In this document: positions 1 to 12,997 of the stretch, one piece after another | Layout of the letters: the number at the start of each line of letters is the position of its first letter | Position numbering within the stretch: the first letter of the stretch is position 1 | Source of the DNA: Tachypleus tridentatus | Lineage: Eukaryota; Arthropoda; Merostomata; Xiphosura; Limulidae | Assembly: GCF_004210375.1 (NCBI RefSeq) | Contig: NC_134830.1 | Coordinates: 47,497,094-47,561,093 of the forward strand | Direction: 5' to 3' | DNA: 64,000 nt | The notes under the pieces: generated by a model | Databases searched by the model: none | Told to the model about the DNA's origin: nothing | The model's input: only the letters and a program-made list of their open reading frames with translations | Made by a program: the position numbers and the translations under genes

Positions 1-906
1 GTTCCAAAGTAGAATTATTTAGCTTTCTTTATGCAAAATATTTACCGTCATAACTTATCTGTATGTTTTACCTGTAAAGGCAGATCACATATATAATGAC
101 ACATTTAAAAGATGTAACAGTAATATCTGATTCAATGTAGTATAAAACATCAATTATGGTAAGGATTTTGTTTAAAAAAATTGTCTGAAATTTGTCTGAT
201 ATATTTTCATTACAATGTTCTTAACCAATATGATGAATATCTTTATATTTGCTAAGTTAAATACAACCATGTACTAAATGTATAAAGTACTAAATAACTT
301 ACATTTGATCGTATCTTTGTATAGTTTTACTTTTATTAGATAGGCTTTTTTAAAAGATTCTAACAAACAAGCTTTTAAATCTTCGCAACATGTCGATCCT
401 ACCTCATTCATTCAATATTCAATTATTATTATTTAACAGAAACTGAACAAGAAAAAACATTTCTACATTTACTGAAATATTGAAAATTGTTCACGTGTGA
501 TAATTTAATATGATCACATTTTATATTTATTAGTAATATACACAGGGTTTAGAATGTTATATTAAAATAATTTTGAATAACCAAATCAGCATCTTGAATA
601 TAAGGTTAGAGTTTTACAGTAAGAACAAAGCTATATTTCAACATTATTTGGTATTTAGTATGTAGTTTGATGTCACCAGGACTTTGTTACATTTGGTAAA
701 GTGTGTGATTGTTATGGAAACTAATCATGTACGTGGATTATGATGATGTGTTCAGATGAAGGACTTTTTAAGATGGAGATAGTTCTTAAATGTAGTTGAA
801 TTAAGAAACAAAACAACATACATCAACATCAAAACCATTATTAAAGTTGTTTCTATATCAACTATTACCCTCACTTTCAGTTAATAATTATCACTTATTG
901 TTTTAT
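1..906. other. AT-rich stretch, nothing recognised
   Basis: No open frame longer than chance, no repeat I recognise and no RNA gene. It ends at the target duplication of the SINE that starts at 919. Confidence 0.5.
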
Positions 907-918
907 ATGATATATATT

Positions 919-1245
919 CATTCATTCACCACTTGATTCCATCAAGGAACATAGGGCCGCAATCGCTTGCGGATTCTTCAACAGGTATTTTAAGTGAGTA
1001 GGTTGTTAGCCCACTGCACCGAGCCGTCCCTAATTTAGTAGTGTAAGACTAGAGGGAAGGCAGCTAGTCATCACCACCCACCGCCAACACTTGGGCTACT
1101 CTTGTACCAACGAATAGTGGGATTGACCGTAACATTATAACGCCCCCACGGCTGGGAGGGCGAGTATGTTTGGCGCGACGCGGGCGCGAATTCGCGACCC
1201 TCAGATTACGAGTCGCACGCCTTACGCGCTTGGCCATGCCGGGCC
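919..1245 (-). repeat. SINE-1 (tRNA-derived), long-tail form
   Basis: The tRNA-like head lies at the right end in minus orientation, with the CGCGTAAGGCGTGCGACTCG block and a B-box region. It is followed by the family body (GGCGGTGGGTGGTGATGACT) and a 3' part containing GCAAGCGATTGCGGCCC, ending in a TGAA-type tail. A perfect 12-bp target duplication, ATGATATATATT, lies at 907-918 and 1246-1257. The same 3' part is present in the copy at 38328, so this is a distinct long-tail form. Confidence 0.9.
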
Positions 1246-1349
1246 ATGATATATATTACTTTCAGTTATATTGTTGTTATGTGTTATTTTACAATTTCAA
1301 CAACTTTCATTAACACTATATCACTGGTATACCTTCATTAACACTATAT

Positions 1350-1625
1350 TAGTCCTGCATGGCCAGATGAGTAGGAGCTTGACTACCAATTTGAGGGGGG
1401 CGGGTTAAATCCCCGTCCCACCGAACATACTTGCCCTTTCAGCCATTTAGGCCTTATAAAATTATGGTCAATCCAGCTATTCATCACTAAAAGCGATGCT
1501 TAAGAGTTGGCGGTGGATGGTGATGACAAGCAGCCTTTCCTCTAGTCTTTCACTGCTAAATAAGAGATGGCTATTGAAATGACCCTCGTGTAACTTTGAG
1601 CAAAGTTCAAACTTCTCCAAATCGA
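1350..1625 (+). repeat. SINE-1, diverged copy
   Basis: Plus-oriented and visibly older than the neighbouring copy. The tRNA-like head starts near 1354 (TGCATGGCCAGATGAG). The body blocks GTTGGCGGTGGATGGTGATGA and CTCTAGTCTTTCACTGCTAAA and a 3' end resembling GAGCAAAGTTCAAACTTC can all be followed. The phrase ATATCACTGGTATACCTT occurs on both sides (about 1317 and 1630), which suggests the duplicated target. Confidence 0.75.
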
Positions 1626-1862
1626 TTACCGCAATATCACTGGTATACCTTAATCTGTAAAGCATATATTCTACCTTTATTTCGGTATAGTTGAAGTGGG
1701 TGTTTACTGTAAGCTACTGTAAAAATACCGTTTGTACGAAACTCACACCAATAATAGCTTCGCCTCAGTCACAGTGACATCATATCGTTCTTTACCTGAC
1801 GAGAATCAACTTGTTTGTTAGGTTGTTTGATAACGTTTTACCACATCTATTGGTGTTAGACC

Positions 1863-2225
1863 TAGATTGTTTGTTTTGCAAATGTCGCGTAAAGCTACAC
1901 GAAGACTATCTGAGCTAGCCGTCCTTATATGAATGTGTGTTTTCTTATAGCAAAGCCACATTGGGCTATCTCATCAGCCCACCGAAGGTAATCGAATCAC
2001 TGATTTTAGCGTTGTAAATCTGCAAAATTAGCATATCCATCCCTAATTTAGTAGTTTAAGGAAGACAACATCATCACTCTCTGCCAACTCTTGGGCTATT
2101 ATTTTACTAACAAGTACAGGGATTCACTCACATTATAACGCCCACGACTGAAAAGGTGAACATGTTTTCTGTGACAGGGATTCGAACCCGTAATCCTCAG
2201 ATTACAAGTCGAATACCTTAGATCT
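1863..2225 (-). repeat. SINE-1 split by a SINE-2 insertion
   Basis: The 3' part of SINE-1 is at about 1863-1930 (GCGTAAAGCTACACGAAG, then GCTAGCCGTCC). The body resumes at about 2041 (CATCCCTAATTTAGTAG) and runs to the tRNA-like head near 2220. The piece between them belongs to the second SINE family, so this is a nest of two SINEs, both in minus orientation. Confidence 0.75.
1932..2038 (-). repeat. SINE-2 (second tRNA-derived family)
   Basis: Read on the minus strand it gives a T-arm-like segment, then GGTGGGCTGATGAGATAGCCC and AATGTGGCTTTGCTATAAGAAA. The same end is seen in the intact copy at 45887-46002. It interrupts a SINE-1 copy. Confidence 0.7.
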
Positions 2226-4520
2226 AATTGTTTACCTACACAACGGTTATATTCTAACGTGACGTTACATCTACATTTCTCTTTTATAGACCATATTATA
2301 GTAAAGTTTTTAATGTATGATTCTATCCAAATATTCACATTTCTTATCAAACAAGTACCACCTACAAGCTGCTAAGTATACGTACAGTTTCTGAGATAAT
2401 ATGTTGATGATATAAGTGGAATTAATATGTTAAAATTACTCAACACTAACAAGTTATAACAAAAGTTATATTATATTAGTGAACTACTGATCCTGTTTGA
2501 CAATGAAATGATAAAAACATTTTGACAAACACGGTTATTAAATTACCAGTAGTTCACACATTAACAATAGTTTATATATTAATATTATGTTTCACATACT
2601 AGCTTATATACATAATAATAACTGTGGGCTGGGATAGAGTATTGTTTTAGATGGGGTTGGTTGGGTCTGTATCAAAAATTGTTTCCAGTTCTTGAAGCTT
2701 TTGTTTTACGGTTACACTTACGGGTTACAGAGAAGAAAACAAGGTATATAAGTTTATAATACACGATACTCAACAATAGAACCTTTTTGATGTAACTTAA
2801 ACACTCATGTCTTGATATGTAATACTGACTGTGGGCTACGCAACTTGTGGATATTTTTTGTTGATATTCTGGATGAACAATGAAATTAAAACCATGTTTG
2901 TTGTTTTATTTGTCCAGTGTCTATTTTTAAAACACTTAAAGATACCTATAACATTATACCGTGAAGTTTCAATAATAAATATAATTAGGTGACAACATTC
3001 TCAAAATAATGAACAGATTAATTCATAGTAAAAAGAAAACACTGATTGTTACTGACCAATCATACAAATCACAGGCAGTTGCGAATCAAGATTGGTTTAG
3101 TAATTAATTTTATGTTACTGCATGATATTTTAAATTGTTTACATATTGAATCATCTTTATGGGAACAAATACCCTGGTACCTTGAAGCTGAAAACATGAC
3201 AAAATAGACTTGTTGTGGAATTAAAATATTTATAAATATATAACATTTTATATAGAAAGTTTACTAGCTTATAAATTTTGTTTTAAAAATGGCAGACGCT
3301 TATAATAGTTTTGTGAAATGTTATTTTTTGTGAAACTAAAATAATGTTTTCTTGGAACTGATGTACAAATATATAATGAACATATACACAAATACTTGTT
3401 AACATGTTGTTTGACATCTTGTATCTCTAAACATCAATGTTTGTATCGTAGTGGACATAGTAACAGTAGAAAAAAATTTATATGAAAAGTGACAATGGCA
3501 AATGTAAATAATGAATTCTAAGTTCTTGAAAACTGATTTCAGTTTAACAAAACCGGGAAATCAGTTCATAGAATTTCTTGTATCCCAAGACTGGTTATTT
3601 CCAGTTAGTATATCAATGTTTGGATACTTTTCATGTTATGGTAATGATAATAACCCGTAATTGAAAGTAAAGGAGAATATATGTTAGCCACATTACATAT
3701 GTCATCTCAGGTGTTGAAGAGGTCTCTCCTCAAACACTAGTAATAGTTAATACGTCAAAATGTTTCTGATGTATTAACCAGTCAGTGAGACCCCCAGTGG
3801 TACAGCGGTATGTCTGCACACTCACACCACTGAAAACAAACTATAACATGATACTTTAGACGAAACTTTATATAAATCCAACCAAATATAATAGAGAAAC
3901 AAAAACAAGAGAGAGATATCAAATAAAATCATAAACTACAGAAGACATCTTGATGTATTCCTATGTTTGTTTTATCAAGTTCTCTATATGTATTAACATC
4001 TTTCTCTTTTAGCGAGTAAAGAATTAACTGTTTTAAGATATTTCGCTATAATTTATTTCATCTAAGAAAAATAGTTATTCTGTAGTTTTTAAAACATCTA
4101 CAGATGGCGAAAGTGCTTTGTTGTATACCCTGTGTCGATAGTCCCTGCTATTTCTGTACTATGTATTAAACATTCAAATAATGTTAAACACACACACACA
4201 CACGTACGTATAGAACAGCAGCCTCGTTTTCATCATATCTGTAATTCTTTTCTGAAACCTTATAGTCAGAAAGAAAGATAAATTATAAAGCACAATATCC
4301 ACCATAAGTCTGTGGGCTTAATACGATAAATATCAGATTTTAACACCCGTGGTTTACAGTGCTGGATTAAGGTATAGTAGGGATTGGGTAATATTTTAAT
4401 GTAATACTAACAACAATAATTCACTCTTGTCTCTATTCTACTAGATTCACGAACCATGATACTGGTGGCGGGTATAGGGTAACTCAAAAGTGTTGAAGGT
4501 AAAATCACCAAAAAGTTAAC
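2226..4520. other. Intergenic, no gene seen
   Basis: AT-rich sequence without credible coding frames. It holds a SINE-2 head fragment at about 3789-3840 (CCCCCAGTGGTACAGCGGTATGTCT) and a short (CA)n run at about 4188-4203. Nothing else was recognised. Confidence 0.5.
3789..3840 (+). repeat. SINE-2 head fragment
   Basis: It begins CCCCCAGTGGTACAGCGGTA, matching the 5' head of the 45887 copy (CCCCCTGCTAGTACAGTGGTA), and breaks off after about 45 bp before an AAAACAAAC stretch. Confidence 0.6.
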
Positions 4521-4522
4521 TA

Positions 4523-5788
4523 CAGGGTGTCCCAAACACATGTATACACAATTTGAATTATTATAATTCACTCAAACTTTATTTTTTTACAGGCGCAACT
4601 GATATGAAGTAATGGTGGAAAAAAGACTAAGCTTTGAGAAAAGGAAATTTATTTTAAAGTGTTACTGGAATTGTGAGAACGTATCTGAAGTGTAAAGACA
4701 GTTTAGAAGGGAGTTTCAAACAGATCCACCAACGTTACCAACCATTACTTGCATCAGAGATAAGTTAGAAACAAATGAAACTGTTTAAGATGTCCATAAA
4801 GGGCGTTCTGGAAGACCGCGGTCGTCCACCAGTCTCATACGAGAAGCAGAGCTGTTGGAAAGTCTCCACCAATCTCCAAGAAATTCAGTTCGGCAAACAC
4901 CCCGTGAGATAAGAATCCCCAAATCGAGCGTCCATCGCATGTTGAAGCGCGTCATTGGAAAAGTTTTACTCCGGCATTAGTCCACATCTTTAGTGAAGAT
5001 GATTCTGACTGGAGAGTTGAATTTTGTGAGTAGTACTAGGCACAACCTGCAGAGAATGCACAGTTTCCAAACAAGATTGTCTGGAGTGATGAGGCCACAT
5101 TTAAGTTAAATGACTCAGTTAATCGCCACAATTGTACCTACTGGGCACATCAGAAACCGCATGTTACGGTTGAATACCACGTAAACTTACCAGGGGTTAC
5201 AGTGTGGTGTGGATTATCAGCTTTGGGCGTAATTGATCCATTATTTTTCGATAACACAGTCACTGGTTTCGTTTATCTGAACTTGCTGCAAGAATCTGTC
5301 ATTCCACACATTCGAGAACAATTTGGAGATGAGGAGTTTTATTTCCAGCAAGATGGAGCACCTCCCCAGTACCATCGTAATGTGAGGGCCTATCTTGACT
5401 AAAATTTGCCAAACAGATGAATTGAGCAAAGAGATAGCACTGAATTTCCCCATGTTCAACAAACCTCACACCTCTGGACTTTTTTTTATGGGGATACGTC
5501 ATAAATAAGGTTCATAGCACAAAACCTGCAATAATTAATGAGCTGAGAGCAGCAATTGAAAGAAAATGCACCCAAATTCCAAATGAAATGATTCGGGAAG
5601 TTTGCAATTACATCTGTCCGCGTTATCAGTAGTGCCTGGATCAGAACGGTCGTCAGTTCGAATACCTGCGATAACTCAAAAGATTCTACACTTGTCTTCT
5701 TAAACTTGGATTATAAAACCTAGATACATCTTACTAAACACTGTATTTATAATTATTCAAAATGTTTATACAGTTTCGGGACACCATG
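4523..5788 (+). mobile_element. Mariner/Tc1-like (IS630 superfamily) DNA transposon, decayed
   Basis: Inverted ends CAGGGTGTCCCAAACACATG and, at the right read on the minus strand, CATGGTGTCCCGAAACTGTA. Similarity continues about 45 bp inwards (ACAATTTGAATTATTATAAT against ACATTTTGAATAATTATAAA). Both ends are flanked by TA (4521-4522 and 5789-5790), the target typical of this superfamily. Length is 1266 bp. It carries one transposase relic and is non-autonomous. Confidence 0.93.
4612..5674 (+). pseudogene. Mariner-like transposase relic
   Basis: Transposases of this superfamily cut and paste DNA with a DDE/D triad. The conserved stretches are an N-terminal helix-turn-helix region (KRLSFEKRKFILKCYWNCEN near 4616), GRSGRPRSS near 4804, [11 protein letters not shown] near 5080 (first acidic residue), [20 protein letters not shown] near 5340 (second acidic residue) and LWTFF near 5475 (SPDLTPLDFF region). 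The longest intact piece is 5202-5402. In-frame stops occur early (codon TAA-type near 4695 in SEV*RQF, near 4787 in NETV*D and after RAYLD at 5401), and at least one frameshift lies near 4970-5040 and another near 5450. The product is dead. Confidence 0.9.
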
Positions 5789-5790
5789 TA

Positions 5791-6660
5791 TATATATTTT
5801 AATATATATATATACTATTGTCGATACAACGCTACGGGCAATGCCGTTCTTTAGGTATCACTAACTGAACCGATAATTAATCTAATTAATTATTAAGATG
5901 TTATGAAAGTGTGAACTCAGTTACAAATGAAATAAATGAAATTTCAAGGAAGTGGAAGAGAGAAAACAAATATTTTGATGCGGTCGTATATGGAATAAAA
6001 CAGTTCACGAGTGATATATGTTTTAATCTAATTTCACGAGCATCTCGTACTGCGCATGTCATGACGTTTTATCTACTTTTTGTCTAAATTATTTCAATAA
6101 ATATAGAATAAAACCTTAGCAAATAATCCATACTTCAACAGTAAACAAGTTTAAAGTATTTCATTTTGTACAACAATATTTTAAAAAATCACAAATTAGC
6201 TCTAGTGTGTCACGAGACATTTTACCTGTGTATCTTCTCTTCTGTGCTTGATCCACCAACCCTCCAATAAGTATGATACTAAATACAAATTGCTCACTAT
6301 AAAATCGTCATTGCTCAGACAAATCATAACATTTATAGCCTTCTATTTTTATTTATTTTTTGGTTACATCAAACAGAAAATCACATCTTTCTTTCCACAC
6401 CCACCTGTCACACCCTCTTTTTCAGAATTTGTTAATAGGTCTCTCATGTTTAATTCTATACTATCTATAATTAATAGAAATGAATATTCAAGTAAGTACT
6501 TTATTTCATGTTTATTCTTTATCTATAATTACAAAAGTAACTGAAATATGAAAGTAGAGCCCTCTTTAGGTTAGTTAAAGTGAAATAAATAGTAATATAA
6601 AAAAATATTCCATGAGGAACACATGTATCTGTTCGTGATGTATGTAAATTTTGTACTTAG
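5791..6660. other. AT-rich intergenic spacer
   Basis: A (TA)n run follows the mariner at about 5789-5816. No coding or RNA feature is supported. A 98-codon frame at 6248-6544 has poly-hydrophobic, low-complexity composition and no family signature. Confidence 0.5.
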
Positions 6661-6668
6661 GACTAGAA

Positions 6669-8946
<2,278 letters not shown>

Positions 8947-9266
8947 GACTAGAACAACAGATTATAAAAACACACTAATACCTTTTATTATTACCTTAAC
9001 AAAGGCATGCAAATAATAGATACATATTAAACTTATATGTCTCCAGAGTGATCACTCTTAATCAGATATTTTGTACTTGTACGACAGTCGGCTCCGATTA
9101 GACGAGCTTCATACCTCCCACGCATTGACTGTTTCTCACAGAACACGGTAAACCTATATAACAATGGACTGATAGTTCAGTACAGCTGGACATATGATAA
9201 TTTCTCGTTAGAACGGATGAGTTGATGGTTACATTATGTGGATTGGCGACAATGATTGAGTAATGA

Positions 9267-9546
9267 TTGTTTATTTTTGAAGTTCGCGCAAAACTGCACG
9301 AGGGTTATATGTGCTAGCCGTCCCTAATTTAGCAGTGTAAGACTAGAGGGAAGGCAACTAGTCATCACCACCCACCGCCAACCTTTGATCTACTCTTTTA
9401 TTACCAACGAATAGTGGGATTGACCGTTACATTATAACGCTCCCACGGTTGAAAGGGCTAGCATGTTTGGTGCGACGGAGATTCGAACCCACGACCCTCA
9501 GATTACGAGTCGCATGCCTTAACACGCTTGGCCATGCCGGGCCCCA
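9267..9546 (-). repeat. SINE-1 copy
   Basis: Minus orientation: the tail side is TTTGAAGTTCGCGCAAAACT at the left and the tRNA-like head is at the right (ends GCCATGCCGGGCCCC). The duplicated target GAGTAATGA lies at 9258-9266 and 9547-9555. Confidence 0.9.
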
Positions 9547-9555
9547 GAGTAATGA

Positions 9556-10260
9556 ACGTGTTGAATGTCACATAACATTCAGTAGATCCTGTCGATTACT
9601 CCCCACTTCCAGGCCGCGTTGGCGACGTCTGGCTTAGTTTATCACAGTAATGAGATATGCACACCAACACAGAGTTAATCAACCAAACACTTTATCGATG
9701 TTCACGAACTTATGTCCCTTATATTGATATTCATTCGATGTTATCGTTTTAACTGGTATAAACCGACACTGCTGTTGACAAATGGATGTTTTACACCGAG
9801 AACGACATGCTTGCTCTGAAATTTCTCCTCCTTGACTTGAGCGCCACGTAGTGACTAACAGTTAAGCGAAACCAAAATCATAAAGCTAACATAAAATGGT
9901 GCATTTGCTTATCACCAAATCTTACCTAATACATAATAGTATCTCTTCAGCAATGTAAGTCGATAGCACAGTATAACCTTCGTGTTTCCCAAGTGATTTA
10001 TAACTTATAATCGCACCAATAGTTGTTATATATGGTTTAAAAGGTAATATACTGTTATGGGTTTAAAACTACTTAGGATAAACGAAGATAGTTTCATGTC
10101 ACAGTTTCAGATTATTTTCTGAAGTAAAAATGAGTAAATCAGATTTATTTCAATTTTGTTTCGTCGTTAAAAAGTCAGTTACGAGTTAGGGTAGAGAAAA
10201 TAACAGATAATATATACAGTTTTATTGAAAACAAACATTTGAAATGTATTTAGGAGGTTT
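9556..10260. other. Intergenic, nothing recognised
   Basis: Between two SINE-1 copies. No coding frame, RNA gene or repeat structure that I can support. Confidence 0.45.
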
Positions 10261-10272
10261 TAGAAATTACAT

Positions 10273-10556
10273 TGTTTTTGTTTGTTTGGTTTGGAATTTC
10301 GCACAAAGCTACTCGAGGGCTATCTGTGCTAGCCGTCCCTAATTTAGCAGTGTAAGACTAGAGGGAAGGCAGCTAGTCATCACCATCCACCGCCAACTCT
10401 TGAGCTACTCTTTTACCAACAAAAAGTGGGAATGACCATCACATTATAACGCCCCCACGGCTGGGAGGGCGAGCATGTTTGGTGCGACGCGGTCGCGAAC
10501 CCGCGACCCTCGGATTACGAAGCGCACGCATTAACGCGTTAGGCCATGCCAGGCCC
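10273..10556 (-). repeat. SINE-1 copy, well preserved
   Basis: It has the whole family order on the minus strand: a GGCCTGGCATGGCC-type head, a CGCGTCGCACCAAACATGCT-type arm, the GGCGGTGGATGGTGATGACT body, CTCTAGTCTTACACTGC, GCTAGCACAGATAGCC and a CAAACAAACAA tail. The target duplication TAGAAATTACAT (10261-10272) recurs as TAAAAATTACAT at 10559-10570. Confidence 0.9.
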
Positions 10557-11189
10557 TCTAAAAATTACATAAAACAGTATTTTAAGAGAAAAGTATTTTA
10601 AAGTTAACATAAAATTAACTCTGCATACAGACCATTCAAAACATATACTTGATATATTCACGGAAAAATCTTTAGTAAAAATATTCAACTGAAAAGACTG
10701 CAAAAGTTGAGAAGAAATGCATATTATATTAAAAGTTATAATATTAAAACTACATACAAGTAAAAATAGGCCTGTGGTTGATCTATTGAATTGACACATT
10801 ATGGAGAGAGTTAACTTTACCGACACTGCCTTTGTTTTTTTTTATTAAGAATCCTCTTGAAGAGGCTTCATAATCACATACATTACAAACGAGACATGTA
10901 CAAAGATCAAATAAACTTCTGTATAATTAGATGCACCTCACACTACCTGTAATAGTTCACAGCAAAGGACATAGTTCACACAGCGTTCTGAACAAGGACA
11001 AGCAAGTCTAGAATAAAATTTAAATAAAACATCGATATTATTACGAATATTTCGAATAATCCAAACTTATTTACTTTCTTAACTGAGCCTTGTAAAAGGA
11101 TAACAGATTTAAATGAATAATTTTTGGCTAAACAAATTTAACTGACAGTCACAATACAATATCTAGCTAATCAAAAACATACATTGTAG

Positions 11190-12130
11190 GTTTTCATCTT
11201 TTCGCACTCCGTTTAGGGAGCCCTGTACAACAGTTCACCGTTTCTGATTAATTGGTACTGATTTTTGAGTGATAAAGAAAATAGTATCAAAAACTAATGT
11301 CCATAAGGGATAAACCATTGGACACAGGCAATATAAGTGTTTGTTTCGGTGTGTTTACCACATAATGAACATAAACTGGTATCGTGTTTTTGAATATGAA
11401 CAAGTTTATTGTTCGTCATTAAAACATTGTAACAAAACAAATAATCTACATCAGCAAAGACAAAAACCCTTAAATTGGTAACAAGTATATTTATGTATTT
11501 TTTCCAAGTTAGTGTCTGTTAAAATATATTTCCAAGCAGTAATTTCTTCTGTGACGGGGCTGAAATTCTGATATAATAATTATTTTTAACAGGTAGATCA
11601 AGTGAATAACATTTTCGCCATCTGAATCGAACACCTCAAAAGTAAATTGTGTCGTACTTGTAATTGGGGGGAATCTTTCTTTCAACTAAGTATTTCTATT
11701 CTTCTGGAATAGCATCATATAACGTTTTGTAATACCGTTTGACTTTAACAGGTAGAACACTTTCAGATACATCCTGACATAACTCGATAATAGCTTTTAA
11801 GGAAGCCAACGAGGGACAAATTCGTAAGTGAAGTCCTTTAAGCGAATCAGTCCCGCGCGAGTCAAATTTTTACTATAGAATGTACTTAATTCCATATTGG
11901 GAACAAAAACATTGAGAACAGTGGTTACCGGAAAACAGTTTCACATATGTTGTGGGTAAATGTCACAATATCGCACGTCATACCCAAGATTTAAATCGCC
12001 ATACTTGTCTAAAAGATGAGCAAAGATGATAAACAGAAATGGAGACGTGTTGTAATCGGTTGATCTGAAGAACCATTTTAACGTAAACGTCGCATTTTTA
12101 TCTTGATGTCTGTTAAATTGAGACCACCTT
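11190..12130 (-). pseudogene. LINE ORF2 3' fragment with zf-RVT-type tail
   Basis: Read on the minus strand from 12130 down: EGGLNLTDIKIKMRRLR, then KWFFRSTDYNTSPFLFIIF and LLDKYGDLNLGYDVRYCDIY. Near 11855-11705 comes DSLKGLHLRICPSLASLKAI, then VKVKRYYKTLYDAIPEE. Near 11440-11330 comes NVLMTNNKLVHIQKHDTSLC with SLCGKHTET. The last piece has the CX2C...H layout seen behind LINE reverse transcriptases (zf-RVT type). Frames change several times, so this is a dead 3' fragment. The clade was not determined. It abuts the direct repeat at 12131. Confidence 0.7.
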
Positions 12131-12997
12131 CCAAGATCACAAAGAATTTTATAAAACGTACTCTTTACCTACATTAAAGACAGATGAACAATAGCTATCT
12201 GAGATGGGATTTTTTTTTGGAACATTATCAGTTGCCTACGTAATAGTGAGAATTTCTACTAAACATCTGCGATGATCATTATGCCTCAAAATTATGGGCG
12301 TTAGTTCTCCATTTACAATCAAATGCTCGTATATCTCTTTAGAAGTATGAAAAATGAGAATTTAGAGGCAAATTAGAACAAATTTTAATATTTGAAACCG
12401 TACTTAATTAGTATAGGTATTTGCAAATTTCAAAGTCAAAGAGAAGAATAATTTTTTGGTAAATTTGTGAAAGGTCCCGTGTTTTATTTAATTTTCTCTG
12501 AAACTGCTAAGTTATAAAGCAGTAAAAGTAATAAATAATTTAGAAATTCTCAAATATCTTTTCATAATGACGTCTCGATCATAAAGTAAAGAATTTAACC
12601 TTTTTTTTCGTAATTATTTCAGAGAACAAAGATCGTTTGTATCTAAAGTTCACTGTAAATGATTTGCCTATGAAATGTGATTGTTGATATAAATGCAGTT
12701 ATATAATTAGTACGTAGGTAAAACGCAAACTATGCTTTTAAGAAAACTTTATTAAAAGTATTGACAAGTCTAAACACAGTGAAACCGTTTATGATTGTTT
12801 GAGAAACAAGCGTTTTACTTATATTTCGTGATGTTGGAAAGAAATTACCACGTTCCACAAACTCTACTTTTATAATCTTCAAAGTTTACACGATTGTGAG
12901 CCGTTTTGTTATCGCAAATTAATCTATTTTGTATTTGTAAAAAGATAAAAATCTTCATTTCGAAAATGTTACTAATGAGTAAAGAAAAAATATGGTC
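12131..12997 (-). repeat. Direct repeat, copy 1 (decayed minus-strand element)
   Basis: It pairs with 14909-15775 at a constant offset of 2778 bp over most of its length, with about 85% identity by eye. A 94-bp stretch at 12834-12927 is identical in both copies. On the minus strand both copies encode a shared relic (here TSKEIYEHLIVNGELTPIIL, RHNDHRRCLVEILTIT). This suggests two copies of one interspersed element rather than a local duplication. Orientation is inferred from that relic. The family was not identified; a LINE ORF1/5' part is possible because copy 1 runs straight into a LINE ORF2 tail. Confidence 0.75.

Noticed and set aside
4188-4203. (CA)n run as a CRISPR-like or regulatory repeat
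   Set aside because: Plain dinucleotide microsatellite.
6248-6544. 98-codon plus frame
   Set aside because: Low-complexity Phe/Ile/Tyr composition from AT-rich DNA; no motif or gene context.
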